DNA of 64,000 nucleotides, taken from assembly GCA_028823855.1 (NCBI GenBank), contig JAPPFL010000071.1, positions 124,001 through 188,000 on the forward strand. The letters run 5' to 3'. Position numbers and translations under genes: made by a program. Within the stretch, counting starts at the first letter, position 1. Each line of letters opens with the position of its first letter. The notes under the pieces were generated by a model, which ran no database searches, had not been told where the DNA came from, and was given only the letters and a program-made list of their open reading frames with translations. Positions 34,001 to 42,603 of this stretch are shown here, piece after piece. The stretch is from Albidovulum sp. (GTDB lineage: Bacteria > Pseudomonadota > Alphaproteobacteria > Rhodobacterales > Rhodobacteraceae).

Positions 34001-36070
34001 GATGCCGTAATCGACGGCTTGCGCAAGAGCGGGCTTTCGGTCGGCGAAATTTCGGGCCGCATACATTGCTACCGCGACGGCAAGATCGAAAGGCGAGGCG
34101 GAACGGACCGTCGCGCGACCATCGACGCGTTCAACAACGGGGCGCTGGACGCCCTGATATTCAACGTGGCCGGAGCGACCGGCGCATCATACCACGCCTC
34201 GCCCCTATTTTTGGATCAGCGCCCGAGGTCTCTGATAGAAATGGAGACGCCGACCGACATCATCAAATACATCCAGTCGCAAGGGCGGGTGAACCGCTAC
34301 GGCCAAGTCGCGCGTCCGCGCGTCGTATCCGTCACGACCGGGATGACGCCGGAAATGCGCATTCTCCAGCAGCGCAACTGCAAGCTGCGCATGATGGGCG
34401 CTAGCATCGACGGCAACAGGTCGCATCCGCTTCTAGTCGACGAAGTGCCGGACCTGCTCAATCATCTTGGCGACCAGGCAACGGCGCAAGTCCTGGAAGC
34501 GCGTCCCGATTTGGCGAGGCGATTGGGATTCTCGGATCTGTTGTCTAGCCGGGGAGGATATGGCGCTCAACCCGAATTTTCCGGCCAAATGCCATGGAAT
34601 GATTCCGGCGCCTCGCGCAGTTCTATACTTTCACTCGCAAACCGGGCGCTATGCAGATCCCTCGTTCTGTCGGCGACCGAGCAGACGGAACTCGTGAATC
34701 TGGTTCAAATGGAATTCGAGGCGATTTCCGAAGAACTCGATAGTAGGAATGCAAACCCGCTTCGTCCGAAGGAAATCGACGGCGAGATCGAAATTGAGGC
34801 TACGACTCTCTACTCGGGGACCGAAAACGATAGCGAGACGCAGAGATCCGCCTTCCTGGCGCCGCTGTATATTTCCACCGGCACTCATCGTTTCAACGAA
34901 GCGCCGATCAGTGCCGATCAACTTGTTCAAATGGTCCAGACAGCGAAGATCCGGGATGGAACCGAAGGTTTCGCCGGCCGCGCCGAAGCCGTGGAGAACC
35001 GAATCAAGACGCTGCTTCGCGACTCCGTAAGGCAAGGAACGACGATAGAACAGGCTCTAGCCAGCCCGGGAGACCAATCCGCCCGATTCCGGTATAGGCT
35101 GGCTAAGCTAAAGAACCTGGTTCGCATGCTGCGCAACGCAAAGCCGGGGCGGACGATCAGCTTCGTTGACAATATCGAGAACGATACCGTCGCCGGCACG
35201 ATTACGCGAGTATCGGCGAAGGAAGCTCAGTATTCCGCTTTGCCGCAATCCTATCATCTCGAATTCGTGCGCCCTGGAATTCGCAGGCCGGAAAAAATTT
35301 CGTTTCAAAGGCTCGTCTCGATGCCGAAGGAGAACGTTGTCTTCGGCGAAGGATTGGAACACGGGCCCAACCAGCGGCACTTGACCGAATTCGGAGAGCG
35401 GCTAGCATTCGAAATTCGCTATCCTGTTCAAGTTCTGACGGGCAATCACCTGACGGCGATCACCGAGGCAAAACGGCACAATCTGGGATCCATGTCTCTG
35501 TTCCGAGACGGCGCGGGCCAAATGAATCGGGGGATCGTGGTCAACCGGTTCAAGATGGACTTGAATTTGCTACCGGCGATAATTCCGTCCGGCCGCGTTG
35601 CGGCCGCTCTTGCGACAAAGGCTCTGGAAGGCGAAATACGCGAGTCGATCTATTTGTGGACCGGGCAGAGAGATGCTCCGGAATTGCACTTCTTGATCGG
35701 CTGCCAAGCCGCCTACAGCCGACCGGGCCTCGTGTTCCGGGCGCCAAAATTCAAGAATGGAGCGAACAACATTTTCAAAGCGAAACCCGATTTATACAAC
35801 GCGCTATTTGAAAGCGCACCTTCGCAGGATCGGCCGACCCGCTTCCGCAAGCGAGCGGTCTTGTACTATCCTGATTCGGCGACGCGAATTTCGGAGGCAA
35901 TGAAAACCCTCGACGGGCTTTCACTCTGCACGGACGGAAAGCATCGAAATGTCGTCAACGAGTTGGTCCGAAGATTTGAAGAGCAGGATTCTCTCGATGC
36001 GAATCCCGAGGCCAACGCATCCGCGCCGGAATCGAATACAGATTCCGAACTTACCCTATCGCCGAATTGA
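31097..36070 (+). CDS. giant Strawberry-notch-family superfamily 2 helicase
   Basis: A 1657-residue protein. About 500 N-terminal residues without a known domain lead into the SF2 helicase core: Walker A LLADQTGIGKGRSLAA near residue 543, Walker B VVLDEAHNAINPSS near residue 677, motif III FATATPMRNPAG. The second helicase lobe with the Strawberry-notch C-terminal signature follows: FNVAGATGASYHASPLFLDQ, TDIIKYIQSQGRVNRYGQ and RNCKLRMMGASIDGNRSHPLL. About 400 residues of unknown C-terminal sequence remain, ending in an acidic tail. Bacterial members occur on plasmids and conjugative elements next to type IVB genes; methylase or nuclease domains are absent here. A role in DNA processing during transfer or in protecting the element is a guess. 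Confidence 0.92.
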   Translation: MPEEAVQESSTVQWITFRRDAAKLRRVVLSSGSRGLLLQFNGTGESAQIRKRALEFGFSEAGKSGALKLFPNEKGRFDFTPASLAGRLGGKVVEIPRRQWKAAPWTIDYGARSRAVSGPDIATAEAIGINSRGEEVFRDSEHRYRKIAKGGSHRFERESPDANPALFLRARDRASLELIAAGLVQMAARSTLSKETLVKIAATALRNCSDETLDEEIAVRDIRVHMYRQIASIAIQDNGSRQNYHRAMRTAENAAGALLREANDSAIQPSIAMTVFLRRLTREAKEVDFSGDEFLEAAAPSLRNDREPAFQLHDLSAVSGDSLAERIGLILGRRSGEGWSSFIFRGSPGSESEESLRHAIGKIYAFEAIAEISPVAASGRQEDEFATIYVVGQRRPVPEPSLPQAALRTFRVVTNADFDSLYLEILRSRQRIKKWHLDIADEEFLGADDRRENERQRPYVPLSKATPSFTMVPKALEGATAKSLRRVAMEADAVGGVDGALCGALGISAGQLPEILTSEQVDAVSMWRYARTRDRSFLLADQTGIGKGRSLAAMARLHLRNGSNVLYFTESADVNIRDVWRDLEAVGAAREARPRILASRPVELRVADSAGVADVNFNEPGTAYRTESAASRNRIFAAGTWPESCNIVLTTYSQFSSRSEEKTSWLENAADENTLVVLDEAHNAINPSSNTGKAVRKLIETVGRRNVVFATATPMRNPAGADLYRPLLPNTEGGRLDEIFSCLASGGETAQESFTTMLAEDGVFLRRDHDLSHVDYQVRLPGDERMAEYQELMDRMSPVVELILDISIRVGRIVGRQQAAMFTAMIENGVDPAVARARTNAANQFSGHGGPIPRLARTMINSTKVDQVVEEALGEFREGRKPVITFHSTGAGLFSEQARHADNEGRLPGSRRLSLADQIWRVAESVFRIKIDGTAADARDSDESVAGMAENLGELIAGIPGGLTASPVDAVIDGLRKSGLSVGEISGRIHCYRDGKIERRGGTDRRATIDAFNNGALDALIFNVAGATGASYHASPLFLDQRPRSLIEMETPTDIIKYIQSQGRVNRYGQVARPRVVSVTTGMTPEMRILQQRNCKLRMMGASIDGNRSHPLLVDEVPDLLNHLGDQATAQVLEARPDLARRLGFSDLLSSRGGYGAQPEFSGQMPWNDSGASRSSILSLANRALCRSLVLSATEQTELVNLVQMEFEAISEELDSRNANPLRPKEIDGEIEIEATTLYSGTENDSETQRSAFLAPLYISTGTHRFNEAPISADQLVQMVQTAKIRDGTEGFAGRAEAVENRIKTLLRDSVRQGTTIEQALASPGDQSARFRYRLAKLKNLVRMLRNAKPGRTISFVDNIENDTVAGTITRVSAKEAQYSALPQSYHLEFVRPGIRRPEKISFQRLVSMPKENVVFGEGLEHGPNQRHLTEFGERLAFEIRYPVQVLTGNHLTAITEAKRHNLGSMSLFRDGAGQMNRGIVVNRFKMDLNLLPAIIPSGRVAAALATKALEGEIRESIYLWTGQRDAPELHFLIGCQAAYSRPGLVFRAPKFKNGANNIFKAKPDLYNALFESAPSQDRPTRFRKRAVLYYPDSATRISEAMKTLDGLSLCTDGKHRNVVNELVRRFEEQDSLDANPEANASAPESNTDSELTLSPN

Positions 36071-36260
36071 AGCCAAAGATTTTGCCTTTCGCGCAAGCCG
36101 ACGCTTTCCGCCACTAAGTCGATTCCAAGGGCGGTCGCTCCCTTGTTGAGACCGGTCGAGACATTGCCGCGTTGAGTTCGCCTACGACCCGAAACGGCGC
36201 CTTTCCTCGCAGGGTGATCGGCTTGTTCGATTGGGCTCGCTCGGCTTTGGCCAAACGCCT

Positions 36261-36730
36261 TTACTGGCTTCTTCGGGAGGTATACTCCAGTTCAAGGAGC
36301 GCGGCCGCTTTCATGCTTGCGGCCTCCGCTTCCGGAACATTGCCTGCGAAGAATTGGAAGCTGTGCAGCATATCCGGAAAGATTTCCGGCTTCAAACCAG
36401 GGTTTTGTTTCGCGTAAGCATCTCGCAAACGAACGCTATCGTCGCGTAAAAGGTCCTTGCCCGAAGCCTGAACATAGAGCGGCGGCAGCCCTCTGAACTT
36501 CCCGAATATCGGCGATGCCATTGGATCGTCCGCGGCGGTGCCGCCAAGATAGAGCCGTGCAGTTTCCCGCAGATTTCGCTCTGTCAGGATTAGGTGCGGT
36601 TCGTCTCGCATTCATTACTTTCGCGGATGGCTTGATATCCGTCCAGTTTCGATTGATTAGTATAGGGGCGGAAAGTCGGTCGCGGGCAATCGTCCGGCCA
36701 TTGGTTCGAATTCTTCTGAACTCGCGAGTC
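36261..36730 (-). pseudogene. relic of an acetyl-esterase-like alpha/beta hydrolase (HSL/Aes family)
   Basis: The downstream frame (36261-36611) encodes the C-terminal third of an alpha/beta hydrolase: LRETARLYLGGTAADDPMASP, LPPLYVQASGKDLLRDDSVRL with the catalytic Asp, and MLHSFQFF with the catalytic His. Upstream, another minus frame holds a matching piece (IARDRLSAPILINRNWTDI, similar to the LPLPA..LISPWTDL stretch of this family), so a frameshift separates them. The HGGG and GDSAGG parts are missing. Clearly not functional. Confidence 0.8.
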
Positions 36731-36777
36731 AGTATCGAGGTCAAGAAGCCGAGAGCTTCGCATTAGGGAGTAAGGAT

Positions 36778-37818
36778 ATGATTCCGGACACTGTTTCCGC
36801 CGCCTTTTATCGCGGCGGCAGGTTGCTTGAGGTGGAACGAAAACCAACTGTGCCGCCGAAAGAGCGGGAAGTCGCGGTTCGGGTCGCCTTTTGCGGAATT
36901 TGCGGTACTGATATGCATGTGTTCCACGGCAACATGGACGCCAGAGTCGGCTTCAATCGCATTATCGGGCATGAAATGTCGGGGGTCGTGGAGGCAACAG
37001 GCGGAGGAAGCTGCGACTTCACGCTTGGCCAAAAAGTCGTCGTGCGTCCACTCGATCACTGCGGAAGCTGCCCGGCATGCAGAGCCGGGCACGAGCACAT
37101 CTGCCACAACCTTAAATTCCTAGGGCTCGATACCGACGGCGCACTGCAGGAAGTATGGAATGTTCCAGCCCATACGCTGCATGAACTGCCCGCCGACCTT
37201 CGACTGGATCACGCTGCGCTGATTGAACCAGTTGCCGTGGCATGCCACGACGTTCGCCTATCCAGCCTTCGAGTCGGTGAAAATGTGGTCGTGATCGGCG
37301 GAGGGCCGATCGGGATACTTGTCGCGGTTGTGGCGCGCGACGCGGGAGGAAGCGTAGTCGTTTCGGAAGTCAATCCTAATCGGCTTGCCGTCGCGCGGGC
37401 ATTGGGATTCGACGCTGTAAATCCCGCCGAGACCGATTTGGCGACCGAGATTCAGGAGCGCACGGGCGGCGAAGGCGCGGACGTAGTCTTCGAGGTTTCG
37501 GGCACGCAGTCGGGAGTGGACGCGATGACGTCGGTAGCCGCTACTCGAGGACGCATCGTGATGGTGGCCATTCACGCGAAAAAGCCGCGGATTGACCTTT
37601 TCCAGTTCTTTTGGCGCGAACTGCGGCTCCTAGGCGCGCGCGTTTACGAACCGGAGGACTATGGCAAGGCGATTGAAATCATCGCGCGCGGCGGCGAAGT
37701 GGCGGATACGTTGATTACAGATGTCGTCCCGCTTGCCGACGTTCAGTCCGCTTTCGAGGCCCTGGATTCCGAGCCGACGGCTATGAAGTGCTTGATTAAG
37801 GTGGGAATGGAAAAATGA
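36778..37818 (+). CDS. zinc-dependent alcohol/sugar-acid dehydrogenase (medium-chain MDR family)
   Basis: A 346-residue medium-chain dehydrogenase. Catalytic Zn: Cys in CGICGTDMH, GHEMSGVV and the later Glu/His region; structural Zn: four Cys in DHCGSCPACRAGHEHIC. Rossmann loop VVIGGGPIGIL (about residues 175-185). The family includes L-threonine, L-idonate and galactonate 5-dehydrogenases. It overlaps the KduD-like SDR by 4 bp, so oxidation of a sugar acid at C5 or C3 in a two-step route is likely. GGGAGTAAGGAT site before the ATG. Confidence 0.92.
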   Translation: MIPDTVSAAFYRGGRLLEVERKPTVPPKEREVAVRVAFCGICGTDMHVFHGNMDARVGFNRIIGHEMSGVVEATGGGSCDFTLGQKVVVRPLDHCGSCPACRAGHEHICHNLKFLGLDTDGALQEVWNVPAHTLHELPADLRLDHAALIEPVAVACHDVRLSSLRVGENVVVIGGGPIGILVAVVARDAGGSVVVSEVNPNRLAVARALGFDAVNPAETDLATEIQERTGGEGADVVFEVSGTQSGVDAMTSVAATRGRIVMVAIHAKKPRIDLFQFFWRELRLLGARVYEPEDYGKAIEIIARGGEVADTLITDVVPLADVQSAFEALDSEPTAMKCLIKVGMEK

Positions 37819-38585
37819 ATGCTTTGAGGAATTTTGACTTGACCGGCAAGAGCGCGGTCGTAACCGGCTGCAGGCGCGGTATCGGGCGCGCCATGGCCGA
37901 AGCGCTCGCTGATGCCGGCGCCGATATCGTCGGGGTCAGCGTTTCGATGGAATCCGCCGAAAGCGATGTCGAACGGGCTATTCGGGAAAAGGGGAGAAGG
38001 TTTTCGGCCTATCAATGCGACTTTTCCGATCGAGGCAGGCTGAAAGAATTTGTTTCCAGCCTCGGAGAAAACGAGGCGCCGACCGATATTCTCATCAACA
38101 ACGCCGGCACGATTAGGAGGAAGCCTGCGGCGGAGCACCCCGACGAATGGTGGGATCTCGTACTCGAGGTAAACCTTTCTGCGCAGTTCATACTTGCCCG
38201 TGAAATCGGGCGCGAAATGGTCCGCCGCGGTTCGGGAAAGATCATTTTCACGGCATCGCTGCTGTCCTTCCAGGGCGGAATCAACGTGCCGGGATATTCG
38301 GCCGCCAAGGGCGGAATCGGACAGTTGACCAAAGCGCTTTCCAACGAATGGGCGAGCAGCGGCGTCAACGTAAATGCGATCGCGCCCGGATATGTCGTCA
38401 CCGACAACACGGAAGCGCTGTACAACGATCCTGAACGATACAAGGCAATCCTAGAGAGAATTCCCGCCGGCCGCTGGGGCAAGCCGGAGGATTTCGCCGG
38501 TCCGGCTTTATTCCTGGCCTCGTCGGCTTCGGACTATGTGCACGGAGAGATCCTTACTGTCGACGGGGGATGGATGGGCCGGTAG
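37815..38585 (+). CDS. KduD-like short-chain dehydrogenase
   Basis: A 256-residue SDR closely resembling 2-deoxy-D-gluconate 3-dehydrogenase/KduD: FDLTGKSAVVTGCRRGIGRAMA, ILINNAGTIRRKPA, catalytic Ser in FTASLLSFQGG, YSAAKGGIGQ, and the end ILTVDGGWMGR. KduD interconverts 2-keto-3-deoxygluconate and 2,5-diketo-3-deoxygluconate in uronate catabolism. ATGA overlap with the upstream dehydrogenase shows coupled translation. The precise substrate is not fixed by sequence alone. Confidence 0.9.
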   Translation: MNALRNFDLTGKSAVVTGCRRGIGRAMAEALADAGADIVGVSVSMESAESDVERAIREKGRRFSAYQCDFSDRGRLKEFVSSLGENEAPTDILINNAGTIRRKPAAEHPDEWWDLVLEVNLSAQFILAREIGREMVRRGSGKIIFTASLLSFQGGINVPGYSAAKGGIGQLTKALSNEWASSGVNVNAIAPGYVVTDNTEALYNDPERYKAILERIPAGRWGKPEDFAGPALFLASSASDYVHGEILTVDGGWMGR

Positions 38586-38614
38586 ATTCGTTGGCGTATG
38601 CATGCTTGCATGCT

Positions 38615-39406
38615 TCAGTTGGCGGAAAAGCCCCCATCGACATTCACGATTTGACCTGTCATCATTGAAGACGCAGCAGATGCCAGAAAGATCAAGACGC
38701 CCTCAAAATCACCGGGTTCCGCCAAGCGCCCCAGCGGAATGCGAGCCAGTACGGCAGCGCGGGCCTTGGTTCCGCGCGCGTCGTTTTCAAAGATCCAGCT
38801 CGTCAGTTCCGATCGAAATACCGTCGGGGCGATAGCGTTGACGCGAATACTGTGCGGGCCCCATTCGGTCGCCAAAGAGCGCGTGATCATGTCGACTGCG
38901 GACTTTGAAGGCCCGTAGGCGCTTGTGCCCACGGTGCCGGCAAACCGCGAACGCACTGACGAAATCGGTATGATCGAGCCCCCGCGGCCTTGGCCCACCA
39001 TTGCTTTTCCTGCCGCACGAGCCAAAAGCCAGGTTTGACGCGCATTTGCGTCCATAACGCTATCCCAAGTTTCAGGCGACATCTCCAATGCCGGTTGGAT
39101 GGCGGCGGTGCCTGAAGCCGAAACTAGGATGTCGAGGCCGCGACCCCCGGCAGCCGCGGCCGCAACCATCGCGTCGCAGGTCGCTGCGTCGGCCGGACGC
39201 GCGGCGAAAGTGGCAACACCCGCGCCTTCATCCCGGAGATTCATTGCCACGCGAGCCAGTTTTTCTTCATTGCCTCCGGCCAGCGTCACGAAAGCGCCTG
39301 CACCCGAAAGCGCGCGAGCGGCGGCGCCTCCCAATGCGCCGGTGGCACCGCTGATCAGAGCCGACTTTCCGGTCAGGTCAAACAGCTTGGCTGTGTCTGG
39401 AGTCAT
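38615..39406 (-). CDS. short-chain dehydrogenase/reductase
   Basis: A 263-residue SDR facing the KduD-like gene. Cofactor motif ALISGATGALGGAAAR, catalytic Ser in IPISSVRSR, YGPSKSAVD, and the family ending IVNVDGGFSAN. The NNAG block is replaced by VSASGTAA. Its ATG at 39406 overlaps the stop codon of the decayed FAH gene upstream (ATGA), so the two once formed a coupled pair, probably a nonphosphorylative sugar-acid route. With the upstream gene broken, its expression may be reduced. Confidence 0.88.
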   Translation of the reverse strand: MTPDTAKLFDLTGKSALISGATGALGGAAARALSGAGAFVTLAGGNEEKLARVAMNLRDEGAGVATFAARPADAATCDAMVAAAAAGGRGLDILVSASGTAAIQPALEMSPETWDSVMDANARQTWLLARAAGKAMVGQGRGGSIIPISSVRSRFAGTVGTSAYGPSKSAVDMITRSLATEWGPHSIRVNAIAPTVFRSELTSWIFENDARGTKARAAVLARIPLGRLAEPGDFEGVLIFLASAASSMMTGQIVNVDGGFSAN

Positions 39407-40110
39407 TCTGCGCGTTTCCTAATTTTGCGATTGCTGAGCTTGCCGATTCCCTCGGCCTCCAGTTCTACGATATCTCCGGGCTTGATCCAGCGGTCAAGGC
39501 AATCGCCTCACCTGTTGGCGACCGTACCTGAGCCGATGAAATCGCCGAAAAAAAGAGCTTGGAACCAAAAGATATGGGAGTTGTTCCGGGCGGCATTCCA
39601 TTCCGGAAAATGTCGTCGGTATTCGCGTGCGACAATTTCTCGACACTGACCCGGGCGAACATGTCGAGCCTGGATACGTTGAGCTCATCCGGCCCGCCAG
39701 GGCAGAGACCCCATGACGTTGCCGTTGTCCATGTCCTTGGCGGATCCAAGGACTATTCGCACCTCGCCGCGAATGAAATCGCGGGCGTTTATGTCGTTGA
39801 CGATCGTGTATCCGCCGATATGGGCAGTTGCATCATCCTCCAGAATTGTCACTCCGTCATTGGCGATGCAGCCGCCGAACTCGAGCTCGAGATTGTCGGT
39901 CCAGTTGGCGTCCAGGTCCGGGTCGGTTGCAGGCATGCGGTTTTACCCTGGAGTAGATCGGGGTTTCGGAGCATCGCCGCGGGTCTTCTAGCCGGTCCAA
40001 CGCCCGAAATAAATCAAGTATCCTTCAATAGGCATCGTGTCGCGAATCGAAGTATGGCGCGGGACGGGGCGGGAAGACGAGATTCCGGGTCCGCATGGAT
40101 CAAATGCCGG
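39403..40110 (-). pseudogene. decayed fumarylacetoacetate hydrolase-family gene
   Basis: Pieces in three reading regions, in the right order, match an FAH-family hydrolase. They are PVPRHTSIRDTMPIEGYLIYF (about 40000-40090), then MPATDPDLDANWTDNLELEF and GGYTIVNDINARDF (39685-39936). Next come ELNVSRLDMFARVSVEKLSH (39465-39690) and DFIGSGTVANR, a TGA, and RWIKPGDIVELEAEGIGKLSNRK (to 39403). In-frame stops and at least two frameshifts separate them. Family members cleave or isomerise acylpyruvates, e.g. in rhamnose or aromatic catabolism. Not functional. Confidence 0.85.
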
Positions 40111-40222
40111 CCGCCGCATGGGCCAGCGGAACGAGGCAGCGCTGCGACATTGGCAAGCGAGGTATCGGCAGCACTGTTTCTCCGCAAACCGCCGTCCACT
40201 ACTCCCCGCGAAACAGCAGCTC

Positions 40223-40396
40223 TCAACCGGTCCCGAGCAGCCAGCCTGCAACTATTGTCGAAAACAATCCAAGAATCGCCGCAGCGATCCCGTATCCAGC
40301 CGCGTATTGAGCGATATCAAATTTGTTCCCGCCCTTCTTCCGCGCGACAAGAGCTCCGAAAACGGCGCCGCATGCGAATCCAGCGATGACAAGCAT
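40223..40396 (-). CDS. 57-residue membrane protein conserved in Rhodobacteraceae
   Basis: MLVIAGFACGAVFGALVARK opens the protein, followed by KGGNKFDIAQYAAGYGIAAA and a second helix ILGLFSTIVAGWLLG. The pattern hydrophobic helix, RKKGGNxxDxxQYAA, hydrophobic helix matches a short protein widespread in Rhodobacteraceae (often misnamed apolipoprotein acyltransferase). The frame has a clean ATG and TGA stop. Its function is unknown. It supports placing the organism in or near that family. Confidence 0.75.
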   Translation of the reverse strand: MLVIAGFACGAVFGALVARKKGGNKFDIAQYAAGYGIAAAILGLFSTIVAGWLLGTG

Positions 40397-41140
40397 GAAA
40401 TCTCCAGTCTGAGCGGCTCAAGGTAAATCGGTTTGTTGCAACTACAATATATGATTTCGGAATAGAAACTAAATCCCGGATTTCGGATGCGGAAGTATTG
40501 AGCGCCAAGGTCCGAGAGTCTCAATCGACTAATCTCATCCAAGGTTCATTGAATACCGTATTTCGGCAAGGAATTCGGGAAAATTCTATGGCTATATCCC
40601 GCACAGCAATGCTCCCGAGGTTGGAATAAAAATGCTGTGTTCTGGCGAAGCTGGACGAGAGCGCCGTGTCGCTGCCTTCAAGGAGCGTCCGCAAATGTAC
40701 AAGCCCCTGTAAGCGCTTCCCGAGTTAAATCTGCAAACCAAGTGCCGAGAAGCCCCGGGTTTGGGAACAATGTCCGGACGCGCTGCGGCAAGCCCGTTGA
40801 TAGATTATCCGCAGTGGTTCACTACTATTACGGAGTTTTCGCTTCAATGCGTTTGTCAACAAGCCCCTCCACTGGCGTATTCGGGCGGGTTTCATTCGTA
40901 TTTGCTCAACGTTTTTAATTTTCGATTGTCGTTCAAGTAGCATTGATAAATGAAATGAACGAGTAGAATTATTATTTAGTTGGGATTTGGATGGGCTACC
41001 CTCAGAGAACAGAAATTTCGAATTTAACGCAACGCAACTAAAAGCACTTTGTAACTCAGCCTATTGGAAAAACTGCATTCCGGAAATCCAAGCCAATGGC
41101 GAATTAGATTTACGCAAGGCTCGTGAGACCATTGCTGTTT
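40397..41140. other. gap without a recognisable gene
   Basis: About 740 bp with AT-richer stretches (40410-40620 and 40900-41000), which is typical of regulatory or decayed DNA. A 64-codon plus frame at 40987-41181 (NATQLKALCNSAYWKNCIPE) overlaps the next gene on the opposite strand and is not convincing. Confidence 0.4.
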
Positions 41141-41317
41141 TTAACTTCGACTCTCAAAATCATCTTTCAGCATTTCGCTGACTTCGGCAAATGCCTCGCG
41201 CGCGTCCTTGATTGCTCGTCGACGGATTTCCTCCTCGCGTTGAGATTTTGTCGGCACCGGATAGCCGAATGGCGCTTCAATTTCGGCTTTCGATATTTCT
41301 CCGTTTTCAAAGTTCAT
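41141..41317 (-). CDS. 58-residue small acidic protein coupled to the proteasome-like gene
   Basis: The ATG overlaps the stop of the upstream gene as ATGA. The product starts MNFENGEISKAEIEAPFGYP, continues with a highly charged helix (QREEEIRRRAIKDAREAFAEVSEML) and ends KDDFESRS. No membrane segment. The helix and the exact overlap indicate a real gene; it may bind the product of the upstream gene. No family known to me. Confidence 0.6.
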   Translation of the reverse strand: MNFENGEISKAEIEAPFGYPVPTKSQREEEIRRRAIKDAREAFAEVSEMLKDDFESRS

Positions 41318-42603
41318 CCATATTCCCCTCTAGCGCACAGCCTTGACCGATTTTCAACATAGTGCAAATTTAGCGAAGGGTCAAAATAATGCTTGCGCTT
41401 CACCCAAATGAAACCGTCACCTTTCGAAATGACCGCGACATCGACGGGGCCGCCAACTGTCTCTTGTTCCTGCGAAACACGTCGCTTGAGGGATGTAAGA
41501 TTTACCAAGGCTTCCGCCATGCCGCCAAGCTCCTCTTTGGGCAAATGCCTGACGATTTCCATTATAGGAACAATAAATCTGTCGTTTTGAAACTTCCTAG
41601 CCCTTTTCAAATAAGAAGAGCTTTGCGCTTCTGCAACATTGCGAATTCTTGCCAAGAACTCGTCATTTGCAAGCCCATGAGCCTCAAGTATTCCCTTTCC
41701 GAATAGAACCAATTGTTCGAGAAACAATTCTCCAAAATATGCATGAAATTCAGGATCGATTCCTTCCATGAATCGCCTGACCATCTCTTGTTGCGCGAAA
41801 GGCATTATGACCGCATGATTGTCATCTCGGCCAATGTCGAAATCACGAGGCGAACAATGTTTCAGGAATTTTTCGACCATCCCGTCTGTTTCCATTGTCC
41901 GCGGAGCGGGACAAATTTCATCTTCGCCAAACCCGGCAATGACTATGCCGGAACGATAATTTGACAGTGCTTTACTTTTGATTGTGAATTGAAAAATTTT
42001 GCGCAGTGCCTTCCTGTTTTCTTGGGTTGGTTCAGATGGCCAAAAAATATTGCCAATCAGTTCGTCGAGGCTGTCCTTATGCGCGGCAACTATGCTTGTT
42101 GACTTTATTTCTTTCGTAGAATCCGATTCACGAAGTTTAACAAGAGCCTCCAAATGCTGCTCCACGACATTTTTGGTGATTCTATTCCATGCTTGCCGAG
42201 AAAAACCTTTTCCTTGCTGAAGTACGTTTTCTCTGACGCCGTTAGTGACGTGTGCGAAAATCTGCCTGTATGCGTCCAAGGCTATCTATTGCATATTTAC
42301 GGAGATCTGTTCGGGAGTACAAAACGGTTTAGAACGAATAAACTTTAAATAATCTCCAAAGCGCTACTCGCACGTCGACTTTGACATTTGTCCGATTTGA
42401 ACCCGATACATCTTTATGATTGCTTCCCTAGGAACTCCCATAAATTCCGCATTGTCGCAGATCATCACGCCAATTGGATGGTGCTTCGATAAAGCAAATA
42501 GTTTGTCAACTGGATAAATTTTGCCGGTTCCCTGGATTGTCATGGCACTGTCGGCCGCTAAGGCAACAGCCGATTTGTTCAAAATGGCGATCTCTGCAGT
42601 CAT
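41314..42603 (-). pseudogene. proteasome-like (Ntn-hydrolase-type) gene interrupted by two in-frame TAG codons
   Basis: One reading frame of 430 codons runs from the ATG at 42603 to 41314 with just two stops, both TAG, at 42364-42366 and 42286-42288. The first part, MTAEIAILNKSAVALAADSA followed by GKIYPVDKLFALSKHHPIGVM and EFMGVPREAIIKMYR, resembles a family of bacterial proteins with a proteasome-like beta-sheet start. The 25 codons between the two TAGs (FGDYLKFIRSKPFCTPEQIS) and the 321-codon remainder are clean. The long intact rest implies recent nonsense mutations or, less likely, TAG readthrough. The substrate and role of the family are not known to me. Confidence 0.75.

Noticed and set aside
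36690-36760. GGTTCGAATTC string resembling a tRNA T-loop
   Set aside because: No acceptor stem or anticodon arm can be formed around it.
38586-38630. Repeated TGCATGCT words between converging genes
   Set aside because: GCATGC is self-complementary, so the apparent hairpin is trivial; no T tract, no support for a terminator.
41314-42603. General TAG recoding (pyrrolysine-like or suppressor use)
   Set aside because: Many intact genes in the window end with TAG at the expected family length, so TAG is a normal stop; nonsense mutations explain the case better.
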